This document shows positions 8,936 through 17,588 of a DNA stretch of 49,724 nt, one piece after another. Origin of the DNA: Deltaproteobacteria bacterium. GTDB lineage: Bacteria; Desulfobacterota; Desulfuromonadia; Geobacterales; Pseudopelobacteraceae. Positions within the stretch are counted from its first letter, which is position 1; each line of letters begins with the position of its first letter. The position numbers and the translations under genes are program-made. The DNA lies in assembly GCA_019162745.1 (NCBI GenBank), contig JAFLLC010000006.1, positions 1 to 49,724 on the forward strand, read 5' to 3'. The notes below the pieces were generated by a model. That model saw nothing but the letters and a program-made list of their open reading frames with translations. It was not told the DNA's origin and made no database searches.

Positions 8936-9270
8936 ACACACTGACAATTAACGGTTATAATGCTGTAGTTTCATACGATGAAGAGATTGATATGTTTCGC
9001 GGGGAGTTTGTCGGGCTTAACGGTGGCGCTGATTTTTATGCATCGGATATTGCCGGTCTGCGTAAAGAAGGTGAAATATCTCTGCGGGTATTTCTGGACG
9101 CTTGTCAGGTGCGGGGTATTGAGCCACGTAAGCATTTTTCAGGAAAGTTCAATCTGAGGGTGCCGCCTGAACTGCACGAAAGACTAGCTACACAAGCTGC
9201 TGCTCACGGTAAGAGTATCAATGCGTGGGTGTTGGACGTTCTGAAGGATCAAACCACGGCACATGCATGA
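8932..9270 (+). CDS. hicB: HicB-family antitoxin
   Basis: The antitoxin of the pair is 112 residues. The N-terminal part has the partially degraded RNase H-like HicB fold (YNAVVSYDEEIDMFRGEFVGLNGGADFYA), followed by the HicB helix SLRVFLDACQVRGIEPRKHFSGKFNLRVP. The C-terminus is an Arc/ribbon-helix-helix segment (FNLRVPPELHERLATQAAAHG) that should bind the palindrome upstream of hicA and autorepress. Its stop overlaps the start of the integrase remnant. Confidence 0.93.
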   Translation: MNTLTINGYNAVVSYDEEIDMFRGEFVGLNGGADFYASDIAGLRKEGEISLRVFLDACQVRGIEPRKHFSGKFNLRVPPELHERLATQAAAHGKSINAWVLDVLKDQTTAHA

Positions 9271-9758
9271 GCATTCGTCCTCATCCCTCACATACAGTCT
9301 GGTACGTAGTAGATCATTACCCGAATGGCAGGAACGGAAAACGTGAACGAGAACCGTCCCCGACCTATGGAACAGGCCGTACAGTTTCAGATGCATTAAA
9401 AAAGCACAAAGCCTCCCCAGCCGGTACAACACATCCCCGCATTGAACAAATATCGGAAGAATTTCTACGTTGGATGAAAGAGAATCCGCGACCTGATACA
9501 GACGATAATCGCCAGCAGTGTCTCACGCATATGCTGCCTACGTTTAGAAACTATCGGATAAAAGACTTAACACTTTCCATTTTGAGAAGTTATATGTCGT
9601 GGAAAAGCAGGCATATTCGATATGGTAATATCTACGCCGTCAATCAATTTCTCAGACACAAAAGCCTGGGAACAACAGCTACATATTTACGCAAATATGC
9701 TGCAAATATGCTGCAAATAAGCTGCGAACCAGCGCCAATACTATCGTTGACTACGTAG
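9267..9758 (+). pseudogene. tyrosine integrase with a large internal deletion
   Basis: The reading frame starts MSIRPHPSHTVWYVVDHYP, like phage-type integrases, and continues through an N-terminal core-binding segment (ISEEFLRWMKENPRPDTDD, LTLSILRSYMSWKSR). It then jumps to the extreme C-terminal active-site strand FLRHKSLGTTATYLRKY, which contains the nucleophile-type tyrosine. The catalytic Arg and His-x-x-Arg boxes between them are missing; 163 codons remain of a usual 320-400. The frame stays open, so a stable fragment may be made, but it cannot recombine DNA. It overlaps the hicB stop and points at the right att-like repeat. Confidence 0.8.
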
Positions 9759-9802
9759 TCAAACCGAAAACAGCATAATATCTAATAATTTTAGATATTT
9801 GG

Positions 9803-9828
9803 CACAAAAAAAGCCGCATCTTTCGATG
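9803..9828 (+). repeat. right att-like copy of 26-bp direct repeat
   Basis: Right-hand copy of the 8248-8273 repeat, 45 bases after the integrase stop. It forms the first arm and loop of the terminator of the leftward gene at 9855-10100. Confidence 0.7.
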
Positions 9829-9838
9829 CGGCTTTTTT
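9806..9838 (-). terminator. rho-independent terminator of the Lys/Ala-rich gene
   Basis: AAAAAAAGCCGCATC / GATGCGGCTTTTTT forms a perfect stem around loop TTTC, with an A-run that becomes a U-run on the leftward transcript. It lies 17 bases past the stop of the gene at 9855-10100. Confidence 0.88.
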
Positions 9839-9854
9839 GTTCGCTAAGGACGAA

Positions 9855-10100
9855 TTACTTTGCAGCAGGAGCAGCAGGCTCAGCAGCAGGAGCAGCAACT
9901 TTCTTGGCAGCTTTCTTTACTTTTTTTGCTTTTTTAGCAGGTTTTTTTACTTCTTTCTTTGCATCAGCAGCAGGAGCAGCAACTTCTGCTGCTGCAGCAG
10001 CAGGAGCAGCAGCAGGCTTAACAGGAGCTGAAGCGAAAGCTACAGCGGAGAAAGAAACAGCTACGAGGGCGGCAACGATTGTGGACAGAACTTTTTTCAT
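9855..10100 (-). CDS. small exported lysine/alanine/proline-rich protein
   Basis: The 81-residue product has a signal peptide (MKKVLSTIVAALVAVSFSAVAFA, cut near residue 23). The mature part of about 58 residues is almost only Ala, Lys, Pro, Val and Glu: an Ala/Pro block, a basic central block with repeated KKxxKK spacing, and another Ala/Pro block. The basic block resembles histone H1-like tails, but the signal peptide puts it in the envelope. The ATG at 10100 has a strong GGAGG site. A terminator follows directly. I do not assign a function; binding to polyanions (LPS, extracellular DNA) is only a guess. Confidence 0.75.
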   Translation of the reverse strand: MKKVLSTIVAALVAVSFSAVAFASAPVKPAAAPAAAAAEVAAPAADAKKEVKKPAKKAKKVKKAAKKVAAPAAEPAAPAAK

Positions 10101-10382
10101 TTGTACTACCTCCAAAGGGATGTGTTTGATTAAATTATTGCAGACGACGTGCCAAAAAAATATTTATCTGTAACTATACGTTTTTGAAGGTTTTACAACA
10201 GATACCCCCCCTGCATTTCCGGCCAGAAGTACCTCATACACAACATACAGCACCTCATATGCGGCAGATAGCCTACTTTGTAACGCATGTACAGCCCATT
10301 ATATCTTTCCGGCTCCCTGCGGAGTTCCGAGAAGCAAATGTCCGGCCAAAGAGGCGAAGGGACTCGTCGCTGATTATCTGCG

Positions 10383-12488
10383 TCAAAAACTTCCCACCAT
10401 CTGTTCAAATTCAGCCGGGAGCAGAGGCTTGCTTATCACATATCCCTGCAGTTGATCACAGCCGCTCTGCTGGATGACAGATAACTGTTCTTCCGTTTCA
10501 ACCCCGCTTGCAACAACTTCCATTTTCAGTTTGTGAGACATGGCGATGATAGCATTTACAACCGCCAGGTCATCTGGTTCGGACAACATATCCAATATAA
10601 AACTTTTATCTATCTTGACCCTGTGAGTGTGCATTCTTTTTATCAAGTGTAAAGATGATGAGCCGCTGCCGAAATTATCTATGGCAAGGGTAACACCGAT
10701 TTTTGTCAGCGCCTGCATGTTGCGGAGCGAAAAACCAATATCCGTCATGATGGTCTTCTCCGTGACATCAAACTCCAGTTGGTGAGGCATCAGACCTGTT
10801 TCTGCAAGTATTCGCGCGGTTTTTTCGATGAGACCGGCGTGATGGAACTGGCGATTTGAAAGATTTACAGAAACACTCAACGGATACCCTTTTTCATTCC
10901 AGGCCTTGGCCTGATCGCAGGCATTACGGATTACCCACTCACCGATGTTAACGATTGCGCCGCTATCTTCAGCAACCGCAAGAAACTGGTCCGGGGCCAG
11001 CAGTCCCTGTTCTGGATGCCGCCATCTCAGGAGCGCTTCTGCTCCGATTATGCCGCGCGTACCGCTGCATACCAGTGGCTGGAACAGGAGTTCCAGTTCA
11101 CCCCTCCCGACGGCCTGGAGCAGGAAGCCCTCCATGTTCTGGCGCTTAATGGTACGCGAGTTAATCTCGGCGTTATAGAACTGATACAAGTTCCTACCTG
11201 ATCCTTTCGCATCGTACATGGCGATATCCGCTTTTTTCATCAGTTCTTCGCTGCAGGCTCCATCATCCGGAAACAGACAGACACCGATACTGGCGGTAAT
11301 GTCTACCGCCGCTTCATCAAGTATAAACGGTGTTTCGAAGACGCCGAGGATCTTTTTCAGTACGCCACCCACATCATCCGTCTGACTCAGATCCGGCATC
11401 AGCACCGTAAACTCATCGCCGCCGAGGCGTGCTACGGTGTCGGACGCGCGGATGCTGGCTCTCAGCCTCAGGGCTACTTCCTGCAGCAGGCGGTCACCGG
11501 AGCTGTGCCCCAATTTATCGTTGACCTGTTTGAAACCGTTGAGATCAAGAAACAGCAGGGCCAGCTTTTTCTCGTTCCGGCGCGCCTGAGCCAGTTCCAG
11601 GGAAAGGAAATCCATGAAAAGCTGCCGGTTTGGCAAATCGGTCAGGGTGTCATGTTGTGCCTGGTGTTTGATGATCTCTTCCATCTTTCTGCGCTCTGTT
11701 ACATCTTGCGAGGTACTGATAACCGCCACCGGTTTGCCGGCGTCATCAAAAACTACCTCTCCCTGACTGTTAATCACGCGGACTGAGCCATCCGGCCGTA
11801 CAATGCGGCAGTAATGGCTGATAATCGGCTGACACTTCTTTAATGCACCCCGCACGACCCTTTTCACCGCTTCACGATCTTCCGGATGGACCCGCTCCAG
11901 AAACTCTTTGTAGGAGGCCGTGATTGAGCCCGGCTCAATGCCGAAAATCCGATACAGCTCATCCGACCAGCTTGTTTTCCCACTGACCAGATCCCATTCC
12001 CAGCTGCCGATATGGGCAATCTTCTGCGCCGTCGCGAGTTGCTGTTCACGCTTGCGGATTTGCCCCTCCTGCTCGCTGATCAGTCTCTTTATACTGAGTT
12101 CTTCAATTGTTTTGTTGATCACAGCAAAAAGATCTTCACTGACCACCGGTTTCTTTACATAATGGCGGATGCCGATCTCGATCGCATTCTGAAGGTAATA
12201 TGGATCATTGTGCGCCGTCACGGCGATGATGACTGCTCCCGCATCGAGCGCTTTGATCTCCCTGGCCATCTGGATACCATCCATGACCGGCATATTCATA
12301 TCGGCCAGCACGATATCAGGTCGCTGCTCCCTGAACAGCTCCAACCCTGCCGCGCCGTTTTCTGCGACTAATAGCTTCAATCCGGGGTATTTTTTAGCGA
12401 TAATTCTGCTGAGCAGGTTACGGGCACTCGCTTCGTCCTCAACATAGAGCAACCTAACCCCGTGAACATCTCCCTGTATGCGTTTCAT
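10383..12488 (-). CDS. response regulator-PAS-GGDEF-EAL protein with degenerate EAL site
   Basis: This is a 701-residue cytoplasmic signalling protein. An N-terminal receiver domain (phospho-acceptor Asp in DMNMPVMDG, Lys in KKPV) is followed by a PAS_3-type domain (GSWEWDLVSGKTSW, VHPEDREAV), an intact GGDEF cyclase domain (RASD inhibitory site, then RLGGDEF) and an EAL domain. The EAL domain keeps EALLRW, the NLS asparagine, VTEK, VKIDKSF and the QGY glutamine. It has DN in place of the paired aspartates (DNFGSG) and ASGVET where the general-base glutamate of AEGVET is expected. A c-di-GMP cyclase with a sensory or inactive EAL domain is therefore likelier than a phosphodiesterase. The ATG at 12488 has a GAGGTG site; upstream in-frame starts have none. 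Confidence 0.9.
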   Translation of the reverse strand: MKRIQGDVHGVRLLYVEDEASARNLLSRIIAKKYPGLKLLVAENGAAGLELFREQRPDIVLADMNMPVMDGIQMAREIKALDAGAVIIAVTAHNDPYYLQNAIEIGIRHYVKKPVVSEDLFAVINKTIEELSIKRLISEQEGQIRKREQQLATAQKIAHIGSWEWDLVSGKTSWSDELYRIFGIEPGSITASYKEFLERVHPEDREAVKRVVRGALKKCQPIISHYCRIVRPDGSVRVINSQGEVVFDDAGKPVAVISTSQDVTERRKMEEIIKHQAQHDTLTDLPNRQLFMDFLSLELAQARRNEKKLALLFLDLNGFKQVNDKLGHSSGDRLLQEVALRLRASIRASDTVARLGGDEFTVLMPDLSQTDDVGGVLKKILGVFETPFILDEAAVDITASIGVCLFPDDGACSEELMKKADIAMYDAKGSGRNLYQFYNAEINSRTIKRQNMEGFLLQAVGRGELELLFQPLVCSGTRGIIGAEALLRWRHPEQGLLAPDQFLAVAEDSGAIVNIGEWVIRNACDQAKAWNEKGYPLSVSVNLSNRQFHHAGLIEKTARILAETGLMPHQLEFDVTEKTIMTDIGFSLRNMQALTKIGVTLAIDNFGSGSSSLHLIKRMHTHRVKIDKSFILDMLSEPDDLAVVNAIIAMSHKLKMEVVASGVETEEQLSVIQQSGCDQLQGYVISKPLLPAEFEQMVGSF

Positions 12489-12733
12489 ATCACACCTCGG
12501 TGCGGTTTTTTGTGCCGACCACCGTCTGCGGTTATTTTCAAGTTCAATATTGCTCACTACTCTGAGACTATCGTTGACTTTTAGTGCAACAAGACAGATA
12601 AGCATATTGTGTGCCCGCAGGCAACATACTGATATTACAGTTTTATTATCTGAATTTGGTTGTTGACCAGGCAAGAGCGATGAATTTGTAAATGTTTTCG
12701 ACAGTTGTGGGGGGGAAAAATTACACTCTGCGA

Positions 12734-15700
12734 TCAGACCGCTATTGCTTTTTGAGGCCGCACTTTATGAAGCAGCCGGTCCATATAGTAATAAACCACC
12801 GGCGTGATGTAGAGGGTCAACAGCTGCGACGTCAGCAACCCTCCGACAACCGCCAGACCAAGCGGCTGCCGGGATTCCCCGCCGGCACCGAACCCCATGG
12901 CGATCGGCAGTGTTCCCACCAAAGCCGCCATGGTGGTCATCATGATCGGCCTGAAACGTACAATAGCCCCTTCATAAATGGCATCCAGCGGTAGTTTCCC
13001 CTCAGTCCTCTCGGCTTCCAGGGCAAAGTCGATCATCATGATAGCGTTCTTTTTAACGATCCCGAGCAGCATGATGATCCCGACGAAGGCGTAGATGTTG
13101 AGATCGCTGCCGAAGATCATCAGGGTGATCAGCGCCCCGAAACCGGCGGCAGGGAGCCCGGACAGGATGGTGATCGGGTGGATATAGCTTTCATAGAGCA
13201 CCCCGAGCACGACGTAGATGACGAAGATGGCCATGATCAGCAGCAGCCACAACCCGGCGAACGAGGACTGGAAAGCCTGGGCGGTGCCCTGGAAACTGGT
13301 GCTGACGGTCGCGGGAAGCGCCGTTCGTGCCAGCTCGTCAATGAGCTTCATGCCGTCTCCAAGCGCGACATCCGGGCGCAGGTTGAACGAGATGGTCACT
13401 GCGGGAAGCTGTCCCATATGGTTTACCGCCAGAGGCCCGATAGTCTTGGTAATGGTCGCTATTGTTTCCAGCGGCACCAACTGGTCGGCTGTGCCGCGGA
13501 TGTAGAGCATGCCGAGCGCCGCCGGGTCCCCCTGATAGAGCGGGTCAAGCTCGAGGATGACCTGGTACTGGTTGGTAGGAGCGAAGATGGAGCTCACCTG
13601 GCGCGAACCGTAGGCGTAGGCCAACGCGTCCTCCACCTGCATGACGCTCAACCCCAGAGCCGCCACCTTGTCCCGGTTGATATCAACGCGCACCTGCGGG
13701 TTGCTGATCTGCAGGTCGCTGGTCACGTCCATAAGCTCCGGAATCGCTTTGAGCTTCGTCTCGAATTGACTGGCCGACCGGTACAGTTCAGCCGTGTCCT
13801 GACCCTGCAGGGTGTACTGGTACAGACTTTTGGAACTGGTTCCGCCCACCTGGATCGGGGGAATATTTCTCAGAAAAACGCTGATCCCCGGGACTTGGGC
13901 CAGCTTGGGCCGCAGTTCCTGGATGATCTGGTCCGCCGAGAGCTTGCGCTCGTTGCGCGGCTTCAGGCGCATGAAGAAACGGCCGGTATTGCTGCCACCG
14001 CCTCCCCCAATGGAGGACATGAAGCCGTCGATATTGGGGTTCTTGGCGATGATAGCCGCCACCGCTTCCTGATGCAGCTTCATCTCCTCGAAGGATGTCC
14101 CCTCCGCCGTCTCGGTGCTGGCGTTCAGCCGTCCGGTGTCTTCAGAGGGGAGGAATCCCAATGGAATTACCGTAAAGAGCCAGGCGGTAACGAGCGAGAG
14201 CAGCAACGTGACGACCAGGGTTGCGCGCCGGAAGTGCAGGACCTGTTTCAGCGAGCGCTGGTAAATATTGAGCATGCCGTCGAAGAAGCGCTCCAGGGCA
14301 AGGTACATCCGTCCGTGATTTTCGGTCACCGGAGGTTTCAGAAAGCGGCTGCAAAGCATGGGGGTGAGGGTCAATGAAACGAAACAGGAGACCAGAATCG
14401 CCACGCTGATCGTGATGGCGAATTCGTTTAAAAGACGCCCAAGGATGCCACCCATGAACAACACCGGGATAAAGACTGCCACGAGCGAAATGGTCATCGA
14501 GATGATGGTGAAGCCTATCTCCCTGGAGCCCTTGAAAGCCGCCCCCATGGCGCTTTCCCCCTTTTCCATGTGGCGCACGACATTCTCCAGCATAACGATG
14601 GCATCGTCCACGACAAAGCCGACCGCCAGTGTCAGGGCCATCATAGTGAGATTGTTGATGGATAAGCCGAGCAGGTGCATGACGGAGAAGGTACCGACGA
14701 TGGACATCGGCAGCGTCAGGGCGGGAATGATCGTGGCGGAGAGATTGCGCAGGAATAGAAAGATTACCATGACCACCAGACCGATGGTCAGGCAGAGGGT
14801 GAACTTGAGGTCGTGCATCGATTCACGGATCAGGTTGGAGCGGTCAAAGAGCACATTCAGCTCGACTGAGGCCGGCATCTGGCCCCGGAAGGTCGGCAGC
14901 AGCTTCTTGACGTTGTCCACCACCTGGATGGTATTGGTGCCAGGTTGGCGCTGGACCGCCAGGACGATGGCGCGGGTGTTGTTGTACCAGCCGGCCTGTT
15001 TGGTATTCTCGACGCTGTCCAGCACCCGCCCGAGTTCCTCCAGGCGGACCGGCGAGCCGTTCCGATAGGCCACCACCATCTGCCGGAAGGAGGCCGCCTT
15101 GAACATCTGCCCGTTGGCCTCGATGGTATAGCTCCGCTTTGCACCATCAAGGGTCCCGGTCGGCAGGTTGACGTTCGCGTCCCCAATTGCCGTTGCCACT
15201 TCGTCGATGCCGATCTGGCGCGACGCCAGCGCCTTTGGATCAAGCTGGGCCCGGACGGCGAACTTCTGCGACCCGTACACGTTAACCTGGGCCACGCCGC
15301 TTATGGTGGAGAGCCGTTGCGCGATCATGGTCTGGGCGTACTCGTCAACGGCGGAAAGCGGCAGCGTGGGGGAACTGAGCGTCAGGTAGAGGACCGGCTG
15401 ATCGGCCGGATTGACCTTGCGAAACGACGGCGGCGTCGGCATATTCTTTGGAAGCGACCGGGTGGCAGCCGATATGGCCGCCTGGACATCCTGGGCAGCG
15501 GCATCGATATCGCGGTCCAGGTTGAACTGGAGCGTGATCCTGGTCGAACCGACGCCGTTAGTCGAGGTCATGGAATCGACACCGGGAATGGTGGAGAGCT
15601 GGTTTTCAAGCGGAGTTGCCACCGCCGCCGCCATAGTGTCAGGATTGGCGCCGGGCAGGTTGGCGCTGACCTGAATAGTCGGGAAATCCACGTTGGGCAG

Positions 15701-15808
15701 GTCGTTCACCGGCAGCAAGCGATAGGAAACCACCCCGAATATGAAGATGGCTATCATGATCAGCGACGTCATAATCGGTCGGCGAATGAAAATATCCGCG
15801 ACATTCAT
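12734..15808 (-). CDS. RND-family multidrug efflux transporter (AcrB/MdtB type)
   Basis: Inner-membrane, proton-driven drug exporter of the HAE1 family, 1024 residues, with the usual twelve-helix, two-porter-loop layout. It begins ADIFIRRPIMTSLIMIAI, shows PGANPDT and VYGSQKFAVRAQLDP in the first porter loop, and carries the proton-relay aspartate pair in GFVVDDAIVMLEN. The C-terminal half has GIVKKNAIMMIDFA. It overlaps the stop of the membrane-fusion gene by ATGA, so the two are one operon. No outer-membrane channel gene is present nearby, so a TolC-like partner must be encoded elsewhere. The MarR gene upstream is the likely repressor. Confidence 0.94.
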   Translation of the reverse strand: MNVADIFIRRPIMTSLIMIAIFIFGVVSYRLLPVNDLPNVDFPTIQVSANLPGANPDTMAAAVATPLENQLSTIPGVDSMTSTNGVGSTRITLQFNLDRDIDAAAQDVQAAISAATRSLPKNMPTPPSFRKVNPADQPVLYLTLSSPTLPLSAVDEYAQTMIAQRLSTISGVAQVNVYGSQKFAVRAQLDPKALASRQIGIDEVATAIGDANVNLPTGTLDGAKRSYTIEANGQMFKAASFRQMVVAYRNGSPVRLEELGRVLDSVENTKQAGWYNNTRAIVLAVQRQPGTNTIQVVDNVKKLLPTFRGQMPASVELNVLFDRSNLIRESMHDLKFTLCLTIGLVVMVIFLFLRNLSATIIPALTLPMSIVGTFSVMHLLGLSINNLTMMALTLAVGFVVDDAIVMLENVVRHMEKGESAMGAAFKGSREIGFTIISMTISLVAVFIPVLFMGGILGRLLNEFAITISVAILVSCFVSLTLTPMLCSRFLKPPVTENHGRMYLALERFFDGMLNIYQRSLKQVLHFRRATLVVTLLLSLVTAWLFTVIPLGFLPSEDTGRLNASTETAEGTSFEEMKLHQEAVAAIIAKNPNIDGFMSSIGGGGGSNTGRFFMRLKPRNERKLSADQIIQELRPKLAQVPGISVFLRNIPPIQVGGTSSKSLYQYTLQGQDTAELYRSASQFETKLKAIPELMDVTSDLQISNPQVRVDINRDKVAALGLSVMQVEDALAYAYGSRQVSSIFAPTNQYQVILELDPLYQGDPAALGMLYIRGTADQLVPLETIATITKTIGPLAVNHMGQLPAVTISFNLRPDVALGDGMKLIDELARTALPATVSTSFQGTAQAFQSSFAGLWLLLIMAIFVIYVVLGVLYESYIHPITILSGLPAAGFGALITLMIFGSDLNIYAFVGIIMLLGIVKKNAIMMIDFALEAERTEGKLPLDAIYEGAIVRFRPIMMTTMAALVGTLPIAMGFGAGGESRQPLGLAVVGGLLTSQLLTLYITPVVYYYMDRLLHKVRPQKAIAV

Positions 15809-16935
15809 CAGTTTTTACCCCCGGCAGGCTGTTTCACTGCAGGTTGCTTATTTTTACTTTCAACGACCGCCCCGGGAGTCAACCGTAACTGGCCATCGGT
15901 CACCACAGTCTCACCCGCTGCCAGTCCTTTGGCGACAACCGTATCCTCACCGACCACCATGGTAGCGGTAACCGGCCGCATTTCCACTGAATTATCCGCT
16001 TTCACTACATAAACGAACTGCCCCTGCTGGCTGGTCTGAATGGCATTGGTCGGCACAACTACGGCATTTTTCCGGATACCGAGCGTCATGACCACATCGG
16101 TGAACTGACCCGGCCAGAGTTTACGCGACGTGTTGGCAAATACCCCCTTGAGCTTGATTGTGCCGGTTGCCGGATTCACGGCATTATCCAAAAAGCTGAC
16201 CGTCCCGGCCTCCGCACTCCCCGGTTCATTCGGGATCACCGCCTCAATCTTTAATTCTTTGCCGGCCAGGGCCAGTTTAACCTCAGCCAGTATTTTTTCA
16301 GGAATGGAGAAGGTGGCGTAGATCGGGGTGAGTTGATTGACCGTTACAATCGGCAGATCGTTCGCCTTCACCAAATTGCCCGGTTGCAGCGCAATCGTGC
16401 CGGTCCGGCCGGAGATCGGCGAGCGGATGGAACAATAGCCGAGCTGTATTTTGGCGTTTTTTATGGCGGCACGATCGGCAGCCAGGGTTGCAGCCAGGGA
16501 TTCGGCATTCGATCGCAACAGGTCATATTGATCGTGGGTAACGATTCCCTCCTTGAGTAACCCCGCGTAGCGCTCCGCCTGTTCGCGAGCGAATTTTGCC
16601 TGGGCCTGATCCTTTGCCAGGGTGGCTTCAAACTGGTGTACCGTCGCCTGGAACGGTTCCGGATCGATGCTGATCAGCAGGGCGCCCTTCTCTACATCGC
16701 TCCCTTCCGCAAAATGAAGCCGGGCTATCTGGCCGCTCACCTGTGATTTTATGGCGACGCTGGTGTATGCTTCGATGGTGCCGATCGCCTTGACCTGGAC
16801 CGGGACGTCTTTCCGGAGCGCCTGAACTACGTTTACCGGTACCGGCGGCTTTGCTTTGGGCGCTTTTTTGGGCGTACAGGAGGTGCAGATGAGGAAGACA
16901 ATAAAAAGAGTCAGGACTGTTGAAGTTTGCTTCAT
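15808..16935 (-). CDS. periplasmic membrane-fusion (adaptor) subunit of RND efflux pump
   Basis: Adaptor protein of the HlyD/MdtA family, 375 residues, linking the RND pump to an outer-membrane channel. An N-terminal signal segment ends in CTSC, possibly a weak lipobox. Next come a barrel-sandwich lipoyl half (VQVKAIGTIEAYTSVAIKSQ), an alpha-hairpin (VHQFEATLAKDQAQAKF), the second lipoyl half (IRSPISGRTG) and the beta-barrel. Start taken at the ATG at 16935 (MKQTSTV); a TTG at 16959 would extend it. First gene of the pump operon. Confidence 0.93.
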   Translation of the reverse strand: MKQTSTVLTLFIVFLICTSCTPKKAPKAKPPVPVNVVQALRKDVPVQVKAIGTIEAYTSVAIKSQVSGQIARLHFAEGSDVEKGALLISIDPEPFQATVHQFEATLAKDQAQAKFAREQAERYAGLLKEGIVTHDQYDLLRSNAESLAATLAADRAAIKNAKIQLGYCSIRSPISGRTGTIALQPGNLVKANDLPIVTVNQLTPIYATFSIPEKILAEVKLALAGKELKIEAVIPNEPGSAEAGTVSFLDNAVNPATGTIKLKGVFANTSRKLWPGQFTDVVMTLGIRKNAVVVPTNAIQTSQQGQFVYVVKADNSVEMRPVTATMVVGEDTVVAKGLAAGETVVTDGQLRLTPGAVVESKNKQPAVKQPAGGKN

Positions 16936-17065
16936 ATCTGTTCTTCTTTCTTGGTACAAAACTGGAGTACACTGCTACGGTAGATGACACTACGGATTGC
17001 ATTATACTACAAGCGAGTAAATGATAACGATAGCGATATAATAGCTAGCATACTATCTATTGCAT
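16936..17065. promoter_or_regulatory. divergent control region between RND pump and marR-type gene
   Basis: A TATAAT box at 17037-17042 can drive the MarR gene, and an inverted TATAAT at 17001-17006 can drive the pump operon. Between and after them are AT-rich imperfect repeats (GATAACGATAGCGAT, ATAGCTAGCATACTAT) suitable for a MarR dimer. The -35 elements are poor, as expected where control is exerted by a local regulator. Confidence 0.5.
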
Positions 17066-17530
17066 ATGAATATATCCGACTCGAAAATTAACCGCAACAA
17101 TCTGCTTTATCAGCTTGGCCTCTTGACACGGCACTGGCGCCAGCTACTGGACGGTAAATTCCAGGCTGACGGGCTGACGGATGCCACCTGGCGCCCTCTT
17201 CTGCATCTCCACCTCCTTGGTGATGGATGCCGCCAAAAGGATCTGGCGGCATCCGTCGGCATTGAAGGGGCGTCCCTGGTGCGCCTCATCGACACCCTTG
17301 TAACCAAGGGACTGATTGAGCGATCGGAAGATGGTTCCGATCGCCGCGCCAAACTGTTATGCTTGACAGCGGAAGGACAGTTGGTCGTAGTCCGAATACA
17401 GAAAATCGTAACAACCCTTGAAAACGAGCTTCTCAGCCCATTCAGCGATGCTGAGATCGACCGGTTCGGGCAGTTTATCCTGACCCTCGAGTCAACGGTA
17501 AATGATGTGCGGCAACGGATGAAACGGTGA
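17066..17530 (+). CDS. MarR-family transcriptional regulator
   Basis: A 154-residue winged-helix regulator. The helix-turn-helix and wing are visible: RQKDLAASVGIEGASLVRLIDTLVTKGLIERSEDGSDRRAKLL, matching the MarR pattern of recognition helix then D-x-R wing, with flanking dimerisation helices. The start is the ATG at 17066, two codons after a TTG. Divergence from the efflux operon implies it represses the pump and itself until a drug ligand binds. The acetate-kinase-like gene follows 58 bases downstream in the same direction. Confidence 0.92.
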   Translation: MNISDSKINRNNLLYQLGLLTRHWRQLLDGKFQADGLTDATWRPLLHLHLLGDGCRQKDLAASVGIEGASLVRLIDTLVTKGLIERSEDGSDRRAKLLCLTAEGQLVVVRIQKIVTTLENELLSPFSDAEIDRFGQFILTLESTVNDVRQRMKR

Positions 17531-17588
17531 AACCGCATGAAAGGGCTCTTTCTGACTGAAACTCACAAGTTTAATAAAGGCGGAATTT

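Larger units (their letters stand above)
8248..9828 (+). mobile_element. mini integrative element carrying hicAB and a deleted integrase
   Basis: A 26-bp direct repeat (cacaaaaaaagccgcatctt, then a or t, then cgatg; 25 of 26 identical) lies at 8248-8273 and 9803-9828. The right copy is the 5' half of a perfect terminator hairpin belonging to the leftward gene ending at 9855. The left copy lacks the complementary half and lies where no gene ends. Between them are hicA, hicB and a truncated tyrosine recombinase adjacent to the right copy. This is the layout expected when a tyrosine integrase inserts an element into a gene terminator and duplicates the core. The integrase is broken, so the element is probably fixed. 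Confidence 0.72.

Noticed and set aside
9860-10030. Dense GCAGCAGGAGCAGCA-type micro-repeats suggesting a repeat array or CRISPR
   Set aside because: They are codon repeats for Ala/Pro/Lys in the exported protein gene on the other strand; no spacers or constant repeat length.
12489-12674. Upstream in-frame extension of the GGDEF-EAL protein
   Set aside because: The extension lacks a ribosome site and conserved sequence; ATG 12488 has GAGGTG and starts just before the receiver domain.
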